The notes below the pieces were generated by a model, which saw nothing but the letters and a program-made list of their open reading frames with translations, made no database searches and was not told the origin of the DNA. Both the position numbers and the translations under genes were made by a program. 64,000 bases of DNA from JADGRB01 sp963835825 (lineage in GTDB: Bacteria; Myxococcota_A; Polyangia; Fen-1088). Positions within the stretch are counted from its first letter, which is position 1. Every line of letters starts with the position of its first letter. Below, in pieces: positions 8,336 through 17,103 of the stretch. The stretch covers positions 1-64,000 of the forward strand of contig CAWIGZ010000006.1 of assembly GCA_963835825.1 (NCBI GenBank). The letters run 5' to 3'.

Positions 8336-8875
8336 GCCAGCCTCAGACTATCAGAGCGTCGAGGTCAGCCGTTGGAGCAATCTGCCGTTCGCGGAGCCAG
8401 CCAAGATATTTATCGATATGTCGACGTTCCCGCGACGAAGCAGCCCATGGGGTAGACCGGTCTGAAGTGATTTCGATTCGTTTTCCTGCCAAATAGCTAA
8501 CGTTGCTGAGGTTCTCGGAGTCGAGAAAACGCTTGGGTTCATAAGCTATTGATATCGTTCGTCAGTCTTGGGAATCGCACTCAGCTCAGGAGGCCGACGG
8601 GGCCGACCTCGGAATCGTGGTGACCGGCTGGTCCAATAAGCTTCTTCCCACTCAAGTGCCGGAAAAGCGGGACGTGCCGGGTGCTGGTCGGCCTCCTCCC
8701 TGCCGGGACCGGCCTCGAAAAGTAACGTGGGGCGGCGCCCTTCGTCGGCGCGAAAGAGGAGAAGGGCACCACGTGCCGAGATAAAGTCGACGGCGCCTGT
8801 TAGCACTTCGGACGTCTCGTGCGTCTTGGAGGGAGAACGCTCGCGCGTCCCGCGCGGCTTACAGGAGAAAATCCC
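8336..8875. other. Intergenic region, no convincing gene
   Basis: About 540 bases between divergent genes. It contains the second copy of a short direct repeat (8573-8600). The ORFs present (for example 8546-9223 on the minus strand) lack start signals and overlap the real lipoprotein gene. The last bases provide the AGGAG ribosome site of the gene at 8876. Confidence 0.5.
8573..8600 (+). repeat. Short direct repeat, copy 2 (partner at 2676)
   Basis: Matches the 23-base block at 2676-2698 with one additional CTCAG in the middle. Unlike copy 1 it does not continue into a tRNA T-arm. Confidence 0.55.
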
Positions 8876-10000
8876 ATGCTTTCTCGACGTATCACCACCA
8901 TGTCTGCCCTCGGTCTGGCCCTCGCCGGCGCCGGTTGCGGCAGCCTCTCGGGGGACACCGGCTCCCCCTCCGCGCTCACCAACATCCACGGGACCATCAC
9001 CTCCGACTCGGCCTCCATGGTTCCCACTTCGCTGGCCACGGCGATTGTCTGGTTCGGGATATCCGCGGACCACACCTTCCACGAGTCCGCCGACAGCGTG
9101 CCCGTGTCCGGTGGATTTCCGGCATCGTTCGCTATCGCGCTCACGGCCCTCCCTCCCGCGAGCGCGATGATCGACTTCAGCACCGTCTTCGCCGCTCCGG
9201 ACGCCGGCGCCACCGGCGTGCACGTCGCGTTGGGATTCGTGGTGGCGTACGACGATCGCAATGGCAACGGACGGCTGGACATCGTGGACCCCGGTGCATC
9301 GCAGTACGTCGATGAGGTCGAGGGGATCGCCGATCGGATCATCGTCTACGTCGACCAGTCCGTTCCGGATTCGCTGGCGACGAGCCCCCAGTTCATCGCA
9401 TTGGGCATCGACGGCTCGAGGCCACAGAAGGGCTACAACCTGATGTTTCCCGACTCCAACTATTGCTTCGCCGAGGCCGACGCCGACGCGGGCTCCGCGG
9501 GAGCGTGCGTGAGGGGCTATGTGTGGGAGCCGATGGACACCCCCGTATCACTCACGCTGGGAGAGAGCTCCTCCGTGATTGCTCCCCAGAACATGCAGCA
9601 GCTCATGTGCTCCACGGGGCCGAATGGCAACAACATCACGCCAGGTACCCTTCCTCCGACGATCTCCGCGGCGGACTTTTCCGGGGCGCTCCCGTCGGCC
9701 GACGATGAGAACGTCCTCTGCTTCGACCTCGACAACTTCCAATACACCTCCTCTTGCACCACCAGTCCGGCCGCTCCTTGCCAACCGGTGAACACCGTTT
9801 GCACTCAGCAGACGATCGTGACGCTCGATCCGGTGGGGGGATCGCCCCTCGCGCCGCCCGCCGGCTGGCCGTGCGCCGCGCAGCCACCGCCGTCGCCCGT
9901 TTTTCTGAGCTGGCTGGCCGCGGGTCAGCACTCGTCGAGCGGCGGCGGTGGTGGCCCGAGCGGACCCGGTGCCCCTGACGCTGGGCTGAGCTCGAACTGA
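8876..10000 (+). CDS. Predicted lipoprotein, first gene of caspase module 1
   Basis: A 374-residue exported protein. The ATG at 8876 is chosen over the upstream in-frame start because AGGAG sits 8 bases before it and the protein then begins with a clean signal peptide, MLSRRITTMSALGLALAGAG, followed by the lipobox Cys (LAGAGC). The body is Ser/Thr/Pro-rich and contains a calcium-binding-like DDRNGNGRLDIVDPG segment and several Cys pairs. The C-terminus is low complexity (SSSGGGGGPSGPG). It lies 24 bases upstream of an ECF sigma factor; the equivalent module at 53.6 kb also begins with a lipoprotein. Precise role unknown. Confidence 0.75.
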   Translation: MLSRRITTMSALGLALAGAGCGSLSGDTGSPSALTNIHGTITSDSASMVPTSLATAIVWFGISADHTFHESADSVPVSGGFPASFAIALTALPPASAMIDFSTVFAAPDAGATGVHVALGFVVAYDDRNGNGRLDIVDPGASQYVDEVEGIADRIIVYVDQSVPDSLATSPQFIALGIDGSRPQKGYNLMFPDSNYCFAEADADAGSAGACVRGYVWEPMDTPVSLTLGESSSVIAPQNMQQLMCSTGPNGNNITPGTLPPTISAADFSGALPSADDENVLCFDLDNFQYTSSCTTSPAAPCQPVNTVCTQQTIVTLDPVGGSPLAPPAGWPCAAQPPPSPVFLSWLAAGQHSSSGGGGGPSGPGAPDAGLSSN

Positions 10001-10024
10001 TCCCATCGCCTCGCCCGACAGACT

Positions 10025-10534
10025 ATGGCGACCGACGACGGAGCGGACCTGACCAACGCGGAGCTCGCCGAGCTCTACCGCCGGTACGGGTTCCTGCTCC
10101 GTCGTCGCGGCCGTACGCTCCTCCGTGACGAAGCCCTGGCCGAGGACGCCTTGCAGACCGCCTTCGTGAAGATCATCGAGTCGCGCGCGGCGCTAGGCCG
10201 CGCCGAGAATCGTCTGGCCTGGATGTATCGGGTCGTCGACCGCTGTTGCTTCGACCTGCTCCGTCGCCGCCGCGTGCGCCGTGCCGAGCCGATCGACGAG
10301 CACGCCGACGCGGCGTTCGCCGTCCCGGGTGTCGACATCGAGGCGCGCAACGCCGTGCTCCGGGTCCTCGGCGAGCTCTCCGACTCCGAGTACGACGTCG
10401 CGGTGCTCGCGTACGTCGACGGCGCGCCCCAGACCGAGATCGCGTCGACGCTGGGCCTCTCGCGGCCGACGATCTGGAAGCGCCTGCTGGCGATCCGCGA
10501 GCGGGCGGCCCGTTTGCTCGAGGTGACGCCATGA
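10025..10534 (+). CDS. ECF-type RNA polymerase sigma factor (module 1)
   Basis: A 169-residue sigma-70 family protein. Region 2 is LYRRYGFLLRRRGRTLLRDE followed by ALAEDALQTAFVKIIES and RLAWMYRVVDRCCFDLLRRR. Region 4 is a C-terminal HTH (SEYDVAVLAYVDGAPQTEIA, then STLGLSRPTIWKRLLAIRER). The length and absence of region 3 fit group IV (ECF) sigma factors. Its stop overlaps the start of the membrane anti-sigma gene (ATGA), so the two are probably made in fixed proportion. Likely target promoters are its own operon, but no promoter motif could be confirmed. Confidence 0.9.
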   Translation: MATDDGADLTNAELAELYRRYGFLLRRRGRTLLRDEALAEDALQTAFVKIIESRAALGRAENRLAWMYRVVDRCCFDLLRRRRVRRAEPIDEHADAAFAVPGVDIEARNAVLRVLGELSDSEYDVAVLAYVDGAPQTEIASTLGLSRPTIWKRLLAIRERAARLLEVTP

Positions 10535-11259
10535 CAGAACCCCTGCCCGATCTCCGCAACATCCACCCCACGGGCGCCCGGCTGGACGCCGTCGTCACCG
10601 GGGACGCCGACGCCCAGGCAACCGCGCATGTCGCGTCGTGCGTAGCCTGCGCGGCCTACGTCGAGCGCCTCCGCCGCGAGGTGGACGCCTTCGCCGCGGC
10701 GCCGCGCCCCGAACCCGAAGCGTTCGTGCAGGCGGTCACCCGTCGGCGCGCGGCGGACCAGGCGCGCCGGCGACGGGCGAGCTGGCTGGGCGCGACGACC
10801 TCGGCGCTGGCCCTGGCGGCGTGCGTGGCGCTGTTCGTTCGTGTACGCCCGCCCGCGGCGCCCGCGACCGAGGCTCCGGTCGCGGCACCGAGCGCGGGGC
10901 CGATCCGATTCAAGGGGGGATCGCAGGTGGCGGTGGTGCTCGAGCGGCATGGCGCGCAGTCGCGCGAGACCGGGATCCTGAACATCGCGCCTGGCGATCG
11001 GATCCGCGTCGAGATCGCGCTCGACCATGACGACGACGTCCAGGCCGGCGTGCTCGCCGACGATGGCGCCTGGGTGGCGCTGCAGCCCGCCGCCCATCTC
11101 GGCGCGGGGACCCACTTCTCTGAGGGGGCGATCGCCTTCGATCAGCGCGTCGACCCCGGGTGGGTGATAGTCGGCCCCCCGGACGCCGTCGCCCGGGCCC
11201 GCTCGACCCGCGACCTCTCCGGCGTTCACGCCATCCGCATCCACCCGGTCGCTCCTTGA
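10531..11259 (+). CDS. Membrane anti-sigma factor with ZAS-like motif (module 1)
   Basis: A 242-residue single-pass protein starting at the ATG that overlaps the sigma-factor stop. The cytoplasmic N-terminus has an H33-x3-C37-x2-C40 motif (HVASCVAC), the zinc-binding anti-sigma signature that holds ECF sigma factors inactive. A transmembrane helix lies at about residues 84-104 (SWLGATTSALALAACVALFV). The periplasmic C-terminal domain (ILNIAPGDRIRVEIALD and onward) resembles DUF4384-type domains often found with caspase proteins. It would sense an envelope signal and release the sigma factor. Confidence 0.82.
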   Translation: MTEPLPDLRNIHPTGARLDAVVTGDADAQATAHVASCVACAAYVERLRREVDAFAAAPRPEPEAFVQAVTRRRAADQARRRRASWLGATTSALALAACVALFVRVRPPAAPATEAPVAAPSAGPIRFKGGSQVAVVLERHGAQSRETGILNIAPGDRIRVEIALDHDDDVQAGVLADDGAWVALQPAAHLGAGTHFSEGAIAFDQRVDPGWVIVGPPDAVARARSTRDLSGVHAIRIHPVAP

Positions 11260-12843
11260 GGCAGGCCCGGCATAAACGCGTTGGCGTCGCGTTGGCGACG
11301 GTCCTCTTCCTCTTCCTCGGGTTGTCGGCCCGGGCGGCTGCGGCGCCGGTCCGCATCCTCATTGCCGTCGGCGCGCCGATCGGCCTGTCGGCTGACCAGA
11401 CGCTGGTGCACCCGCGTGACGACGCCCGGGGCGTGGCCGAGGTGCTCACCACCCTGGGCGACGTCTCGCCCCGAGACGCCCTGCTGGTCCCCGACGCCCG
11501 GGTCGCGTCGATCCGCGCGGCGTTCGATCGCGCCGAGGCGATCGCCCGCCAGCATCTGGCCGCCGAGGTGACGTTCCTCTTCTACTTCAGTGGCCACGGC
11601 GACCACGACGCGCTCCACGTGTCGGGAGAGACGCTCCGACTCGACGAGCTCCGCGCCCGCGTCGAGCACATGCCGGCCGCCCTCCGCCTGGTGATCATCG
11701 ACGCCTGCCGGGTAAACCAAGATCGCGCCAAGGGGATGAGTGCGGAGCCGGCCTTCGCCATAGCCCTGGCGCCGGTCCCGCCGGCGACGGGAATGGCCTG
11801 GCTCTTCGCTTCCAGTGACGGCGAGGTGGCGCAGGAGTCCGATGAGATCGGGGGCGCGCTCTTCTCACACTTCTGGACCACCGGCCTGCGGGGCGCGGCC
11901 GACGCCGATGGGGACGGGCGAGTCACCCTCCAGGAATCTTTCGATTTCGCCTACGCCCAAACGCTGCTGCGATCGGCGCGATCGGGCGCGGTCCTCCAAC
12001 GGCCGCAGGAGCGCCTCGATCTCACCGCGGCGGGGCCGGTCGTCCTCACCGAGCTCGCCGCCCGGCGGGCCACGCTGGTGCTCCCCGCCGATCGGGATGC
12101 CCTCTACTTGGTCTACGGGGTGGCGTCGCGGACACTCGAGGCCGAGCTGTTCGCCCGCCCGGATCGCCCCACGGCCCTAGCGCTCCCGGCCGGGCGCTAC
12201 CTGGTCCAGCGGCGGTTCGCCGGGGCCGGCGGCGCCGCGGAGGTCGTCCTCCCAGCGGGAGCCGCGCGTGGGATTCGAGCCGACGGCCTTCCGTCCTTTC
12301 GAATCAGAGGCTCTGGCACTCAAGAGCGAGCTGGTGGTGCGCCCCTGGAGCCTCACCTTGAGCGACGGCCTCGTGGGGGGAACGGCGATCTCGGTCGGTG
12401 ACGAGGCGATGCTGGAGATCGAGCACCGCTGGCGGCGCTTCGGCGTGGCGGCGCGCGCGCTGGCCGGACGGGGAGAGTACGGTACGTCGGCCAACGACGT
12501 GTACGAGACGTCGCTGGGCGCCGAAGCGGGGGTGGTCGGCATCGTACCGCTCGGAGCTCGAGTCGACCTGCGCCTCGGGATCGACGCGCGCGCCGTCTAC
12601 ATTCGCCAGGAGGTTACGCGCAAGGATGCGGCCGAGGTCGAAGCGGTCGGATACCCCGGAACAGCGTGGTTCAACGGCAGCGCCTGGGGCGGCGGCCTCC
12701 ACGCCGATGCCCGCTACCAGCTCTCCTCGACGTTCTACGCTTTGGCCGCGGTGAAAGGCCTGGCGCTGGGGACGCCGACCGACATGGGGCTCCAGGCGCG
12801 GCTCTCTTTCGGCGCGTACCTGGGAGTCGGCGCGTCGTTCTGA
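11256..12843 (+). pseudogene. Secreted caspase-like protein with C-terminal beta-barrel, one frameshift (module 1)
   Basis: Starts at the TTG at 11256, overlapping the anti-sigma stop (TTGA). The signal peptide is VALATVLFLFLGLSARAAAA. A caspase (peptidase C14) fold follows, with catalytic His114 in FYFSGHGDHDAL and Cys151 in VIIDACRVNQ. The frame shifts near 12260-12268 (about one extra base), and the C-terminal part continues in the next frame from GFEPTAFRPF to the end (LSFGAYLGVGASF), a beta-strand-rich region ending in Phe as outer-membrane barrels do. The intact 534-residue paralogue at 56092 joins the same two parts in one frame. Either a sequencing indel or a real disruption. Confidence 0.8.
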
Positions 12844-12908
12844 GCCGCCGCTCATCACAGCACCGATCTCATCAACCGATCCCAGGTCACCCCGCAGAAG
12901 CAGCTTGA

Positions 12909-13448
12909 TCAGAGTTGCCAGGGCTCCTTCGCTTCGGCTTTGCTGGCGAGGAGACCCGGAAACTCATAGACCGGCACGCCGTCCGGAGAGAAGAGCAGGC
13001 GAGCGACGCCGGATTGGGCCGCCTCTTCAAGCGCCCGCTCGGCGGGCTCTGGCGCGATCGCGAGTGCGGCTGCCAGCTCGGCCACGGTCAGGCGGCCCCG
13101 GTGATGGCTCGCAATTGCAAGCAGCCGTTGTCGGATCGCCTCGGCGAGGGCGGGCGCGGTTCGGGCACTGGCCTGCTGGCGAAGCATCCGGCGCGCCAGC
13201 AGAGCGCCAGCGGCCCCGATACCTGTGAATACGGCGCATCCAACAACAGTCGTGGCGAGTGAGTCGTGCGACCTATCGATAACGGCACCTAGGATGACCA
13301 ACGCAGAGACCAGCGTCGCGCCCACACCGACTACCGTCCCCACGGAGCGCGTGATGCGCCCGAGCGTTCCGTCGCGCGGTCGATTCAATTCGAGGGGAAG
13401 CGGCCCAGGACGAGTCGCCAGGCCTTTGGTCAGTTTGTCTTCCCGCAT
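12909..13448 (-). CDS. Two-TM membrane protein with winged-helix-like C-terminus
   Basis: A 179-residue protein. Two hydrophobic segments (VGTVVGVGATLVSALVILGA and LATTVVGCAVFTGIGAAGAL) are followed by a basic stretch. A soluble domain then resembles a winged helix (RLLAIASHHRGRLTVAELAA, then ALAIAPEPAERALEEAAQSG and VPVYEFPGLL). That tail is common in small uncharacterised membrane proteins of this kind. It converges with the caspase module and has no obvious operon partner. Function unknown. Confidence 0.65.
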   Translation of the reverse strand: MREDKLTKGLATRPGPLPLELNRPRDGTLGRITRSVGTVVGVGATLVSALVILGAVIDRSHDSLATTVVGCAVFTGIGAAGALLARRMLRQQASARTAPALAEAIRQRLLAIASHHRGRLTVAELAAALAIAPEPAERALEEAAQSGVARLLFSPDGVPVYEFPGLLASKAEAKEPWQL

Positions 13449-13865
13449 GAGCGGCGCTGAGCCTACCGCAGCCGACTAGAGTTGGCAGGTATGCCGTCCA
13501 ACCCGGACCCTGAGGCGTACCGGGCAGCGCCCGGCGGCTCTCGAACTCGGCGTCGGCGTGGTCGGAGTATGGGCCTACCGCCCTTCCATCCGGAAGCGCA
13601 CTGTGAAGTGCGCGGTCGCGGGTTGCGGACCCACTGTAGGCCATTCAACCACGCGTTACAGCCGGCCGTCGCCGAAGTCTCGAAGGAGCGTCGCAAACGA
13701 CCTCAAGCTCGCGCTGCGAGAGCTCATGCGGATGTCCCCCACCTAGGCGTAGCGGAGCGTGGTGCTCCCGTGCCCCCGTGTGACGGTTTGGCCAGGTCGG
13801 TTTCGTCAGTCGGCGCGCCGTCTACTTCGGCCGCACCGGCGATACCCTCGTCGAGGTCTGGTCCG
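13449..13865. other. Intergenic region without a supported gene
   Basis: About 420 bases. An ORF on the plus strand (13482-13988) runs through, but it is Arg/Pro-rich, lacks any domain and overlaps a decayed lipoprotein gene on the other strand. I treat it as composition shadow. Confidence 0.45.
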
Positions 13866-14645
13866 TTACCGGCTATTCGATACTGGATTACCGTCGGCGT
13901 CGAAGCTGAGCGTCGACCCCAGACCGAGGGGGGCCGGTGGCGGCTCCACGTCATAGGTCGCTGCGGCGGCGAACGGGGACGTCGATGATGAACTTGTATG
14001 GTGGAGGATCACGAGGCCGTCCCCTTGGGCGTCGGCCGGCAGCTTGGCCTTGTACGCGGCGAGTTCAGTCGGGTTGACGAGCATCGCCTGGAACGCGCGG
14101 GCGCTCGTAACGACGTCGGCCGGAATTGTCGGCCAGTAGAAACCTTCGCTCGTCGACTGGTCCTGGTTGTCGAAGCGATCGACTCGGCGACGTCGATGCC
14201 ATCGACAGAGCGCGCGAGCAAAACAGTTCGACCGTCGGAGCCACTATCGACCTGCGCGTCCCCGATTTGGCAGGAACTGACACCGGACGTGGCGAAGTAG
14301 GCGGTGACGTGCGAGGCGAGTGCCGTCGCGTCTGCGCTCCAGTCGGGGAGGTTGGCCTCGGGTGCGCCAGCGTTCAGGATGCCGAGCTCGCCTCCCGCTC
14401 TGCTCGATCCCGACGACGCCATCGACGCCGACCCAGCGCGCAAGGTTGGCGCACCGCTCGCCGGTGCGGCCTACGACCTCACGAAGTCGAAATCCGTACG
14501 CATCGTCCTCGGACGGCGTCGATCCGAAGGCGAAACGCTCACAGCCCGTGACGTCGCCGATGGCGGCCGAGCCATCGATCGCCGAGCCGGCACAGCCGAC
14601 ACTCGCCAGGCCCATCCAAACGAGGACCGACCAAGCACGCTTCAT
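13866..14645 (-). pseudogene. Lipoprotein gene broken by two frameshifts
   Basis: Three minus-strand frames join into one sensible protein. It begins MKRAWSVLVWMGLASVGCAG (signal peptide with lipobox SVGC) and continues through ERFAFGSTPSEDDAYGFRLR. It shifts frame near 14400 into ELGILNAGAPEANLPDWSAD and SHVTAYFATSGVSSCQIGDA, then shifts again near 14190 into FDNQDQSTSEGFYWPTIPAD and LVNPTELAAYKAKLPADAQG. The conserved-looking content of each piece and the lack of alternatives support one original gene of about 255 residues. No family recognised. It could be genuine decay in this mobile region or assembly indels. Confidence 0.6.
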
Positions 14646-14902
14646 GGCCGAAAGCGTCCCACGTCGGGCGTAGAGCGACAAGGCGCGGCCGAGTGAACGG
14701 ATGATGCTGCGCCGGGCCGACACTTCTCATCGGCCGCCGCCTCTCTTCGACGCTCGATCTTTCCCACCACTTTTCCCCACCACCGCCGCGTAACGGGCTG
14801 GACGTCCAGGTTACGCCACCAAGCTCTCCCGGGCGTCGCGCCAGTGTCGCGGCTACGCCGTCCAGTTCACGGCATCGAGAGGGACGACGTCCCCACTGCC
14901 GA

Positions 14903-15319
14903 TCAGTCGCGGGCGCCGCCGTCAGACAGCTCGATGGGACCAACGGTCCCGAAGGTCGTATAGCGGCAACAGCCACTGCCAGCAGTAAAAGTGGCCGACG
15001 TTCTGTACGTCGTTCCGTTGGCGAGCTGAAGGCGAACCTCGCAGGTCGCGCCGCTCGGCGCGTTGACGAACACTTCCGAGGGAGCGGCGTCAGGCGGAGA
15101 GGTCGTCGTATCCGCGATCGCGCACGGCGAGTCGGCCGAGGCCGCCACAAGCGGGGAGCCCAAGTTGCCGACCGGGATGATCGCGCCTCCGGAGGGACAC
15201 GGGCAGAGCTCCGCCGATGAAGAGGAGCACCCTCCGACGAGCCATGAAGTAAGGCCGAGGATCGCGCCCAGTCGTGTCGCCCACCCTGCCCAAAATGCCA
15301 TGGCGCCAGATGATGCCAC
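14903..15319 (-). CDS. Small predicted lipoprotein (SADSPC family)
   Basis: A 138-residue exported protein with signal peptide WATRLGAILGLTSWLVGGC (lipobox VGGC); translation could also start at the second Met, six codons in. The mature part has CPCPSGGAIIPV, then ASADSPCAIAD, then SGATCEVRLQLANGTTYRTS and a CCRYTTFGTVGPIELSDGG tail. The protein at 21102 shares the same order: CHCPAGG, SADSPC, SCTVHVVLDDG, CGCYL, PIDGG. The two appear to be members of one small Cys-rich lipoprotein family. R2 copy A sits about 90 bases upstream. Function unknown. Confidence 0.65.
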   Translation of the reverse strand: MASSGAMAFWAGWATRLGAILGLTSWLVGGCSSSSAELCPCPSGGAIIPVGNLGSPLVAASADSPCAIADTTTSPPDAAPSEVFVNAPSGATCEVRLQLANGTTYRTSATFTAGSGCCRYTTFGTVGPIELSDGGARD

Positions 15320-15622
15320 ATCCGTGCCTCCGACTCGGCCGCTTTGCGCGGGATTGTGCTTGTGGCCGACCAGGCATCTATCGGTGGCGCGAGAAATTGA
15401 GGGCTGGCCCCGGCAGGGCCCGGGAGAAGGGCAGTGGAGAGGGGTTGACGGAGTGCGCCATTATGGGACAAACCGGCGCTTGTTCTGCTTATCCTCACGT
15501 CTGCACGTTGACGCCGACTGCCGGCACCTGCTCCTGAAATCGCGCCCGCCCCAACCACGGCGTTTCGTTCGAGATGCCCGTGCCCGGATCGGCCCTGGTG
15601 GCGGCGCCGTCGCGCGATCGTG
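15320..15622. other. Intergenic region carrying R2 copy A
   Basis: About 300 bases between the SADSPC lipoprotein start and a decayed PEGA-like gene. Apart from the R2 repeat (15408-15495) I see no gene or clear regulatory element. Confidence 0.45.
15408..15495 (+). repeat. R2 dispersed repeat, copy A
   Basis: About 88 bases: a GGCAGGGCCCGGGA block, a purine-rich stretch, GTTGACGG, then CCATTATGGGACAA and GGCGCTTGTTCTGCTTATCC. The right half is nearly identical to copy B (17838). Copy C (21897) shares only the left three-quarters. The CCATTATGG palindrome is conserved in all three. It begins about 90 bases upstream of the minus-strand lipoprotein start. Confidence 0.7.
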
Positions 15623-16080
15623 TCACCAATGGACGATCAACTCGCGATCCTCGCCCGCTTCGAAGCTCAGGTACTTCTGCCAGCGAGCGCCGCTCGGATG
15701 CACGGCCTGAAATTGGTGGTACCCCGGCGGCAGCGACTGGTGCACCGTCGACCCGGTACCGACGGGACGGCTATCAACGTAAAACGAGGTTCCCGGTGCG
15801 GCGGTGGAGAGGGTTACGAAGGCGACCTCCGACGGCCCATTCCCGTCGGGCTGCGCCGGTGCCGCGCGCTCAGGGCGCCGGCTCCCCCTGGCGTGAGCTC
15901 GCTTCAGCGCTCGGCGGTGTGCCACCAGGTGGCCGGCTCTCAGTCGGGCGCGATGCCGGTGGCGCACCGCGGCTCTGGACGCCGGCTGGGCGCTGGCCCC
16001 CGCCCCTCCGCCCGACATGACACCAGCAGGCCAAGCGCCACCGCCAACAACCACCCCCTCCCTGCACCCTTCACGAACAT
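15623..16080 (-). pseudogene. Lipoprotein with PEGA-like domain, broken by two frameshifts
   Basis: The ATG at 16080 opens a frame encoding a lipoprotein signal (GRGWLLAVALGLLVSC) that stops early at a TGA. The reading continues in a second frame (ESRPPGGTPPSAEASSRQGE) and then a third that ends at 15623. The last part (SEVAFVTLSTAAPGTSFYVD, RPVGTGSTVHQSLPPGYHQF, GARWQKYLSFEAGEDRELIV) resembles a PEGA surface domain. The pieces form one plausible protein of about 150 residues. Either a decayed gene or sequencing indels. Confidence 0.55.
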
Positions 16081-16218
16081 CCAAGGTAAATCCTCGACGC
16101 GCGAGCACTATGGGGATCGTGGACATTCTCACCCTCGCTTCGGGTGGCCCGAAGCTCCCAGGTTTTGTGCGATGCTAGGGACTCAATGAGGAGGACTGGG
16201 GGCCGCGGGGGTTCGTGA

Positions 16219-17073
16219 ATGAGCGCTAAAGTCGGCAGTCGCGCGTCCATGATTCGGGGTGCCGTTCTCTCCTTTGCGGCGCTCGCCAATGGGTCGTGCG
16301 GAGCAGACAGACTCGGGGGCGCCTCGACCACCGGAGTCGACGCGGGCCCTATCGAGCTGCTCGCCGTCGGGGGACCTTCGGGAAGCGTGATGGCTGAGGT
16401 GTTCTTCAACGAACCAGGTGTCGGGCCGCAGGCGACGTGTGCCGCACCGGTGAATGCCGGCGCCTGCCAGCTCACCTCTTGCCAAGTTGGCGGCATCGGT
16501 AGCCCCGCGATGGGGTACGGGAACTTCGGCCCGATCTCCGCCACCGTCGGGACGACGACAGTGTCGCTCACGTACGACGGATTCGGATACCCCACGGTCG
16601 CCTTCCCCTCGTCAATTGCGCTCGGGACTGGCGGCATCATGAAGTTTCATGGGGGAGATGGGGCCAGCGTCCCGACATTCGACGTTGCGGCCATCATTCC
16701 AGGCCTCCCTGTCATCACCTCGCCCGTCGTGACAGACGGCGGCACCGTGGTCATCGATACCTCCCAAGACCTGGCGGCCACCTGGGTACCGATCCCGATC
16801 GGGCACATCTGGTTCGAGATCTACGGCGGCGTCCCGTCAGGCGGTGACGTCGAGCTGACGGTCCTATGCACGTTCGAGGGAGCGCCTGGTGCCGGCCTGA
16901 TTCCTCAAGCCCTCCTCTCCGCGCTGAAGGCGATGTCCGCGACCATCCCACTTTATGCGGCGCTCGGCTCCGAGCTCGATGCGACCACCGTCGTCGACGG
17001 GCTCACCATCGTGACGAAGAGCGATCAGATCTCTCCGACCACCGGTCACGCCTTCGCCATAACGCTCCAGTAG
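16219..17073 (+). CDS. Predicted exported protein of unknown function
   Basis: A 284-residue protein; the start could be the ATG at 16219 or the one at 16249, where a shorter signal sequence (MIRGAVLSFAALANGSCG) would place Cys as a possible lipidation site, though the lipobox is imperfect. The mature part is Gly/Val/Thr-rich with beta-strand character (IELLAVGGPSGSVMAEVFFN, PISATVGTTTVSLTYDGFGY, IWFEIYGGVPSGGDVELTVL). Four Cys occur in its first half. No domain recognised. It is flanked by other single-gene lipoproteins on both strands, so it is probably monocistronic. Confidence 0.6.
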   Translation: MSAKVGSRASMIRGAVLSFAALANGSCGADRLGGASTTGVDAGPIELLAVGGPSGSVMAEVFFNEPGVGPQATCAAPVNAGACQLTSCQVGGIGSPAMGYGNFGPISATVGTTTVSLTYDGFGYPTVAFPSSIALGTGGIMKFHGGDGASVPTFDVAAIIPGLPVITSPVVTDGGTVVIDTSQDLAATWVPIPIGHIWFEIYGGVPSGGDVELTVLCTFEGAPGAGLIPQALLSALKAMSATIPLYAALGSELDATTVVDGLTIVTKSDQISPTTGHAFAITLQ

Positions 17074-17103
17074 ATTCCAAAGAGAGCCGGTCGCGCTCGC
17101 GCG

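Noticed and set aside
12268..12843. Separate gene starting at the GTG at 12268
   Set aside because: The piece lacks a signal peptide or start signal and matches the barrel half of the intact paralogue, so it is the rest of a frameshifted caspase gene.
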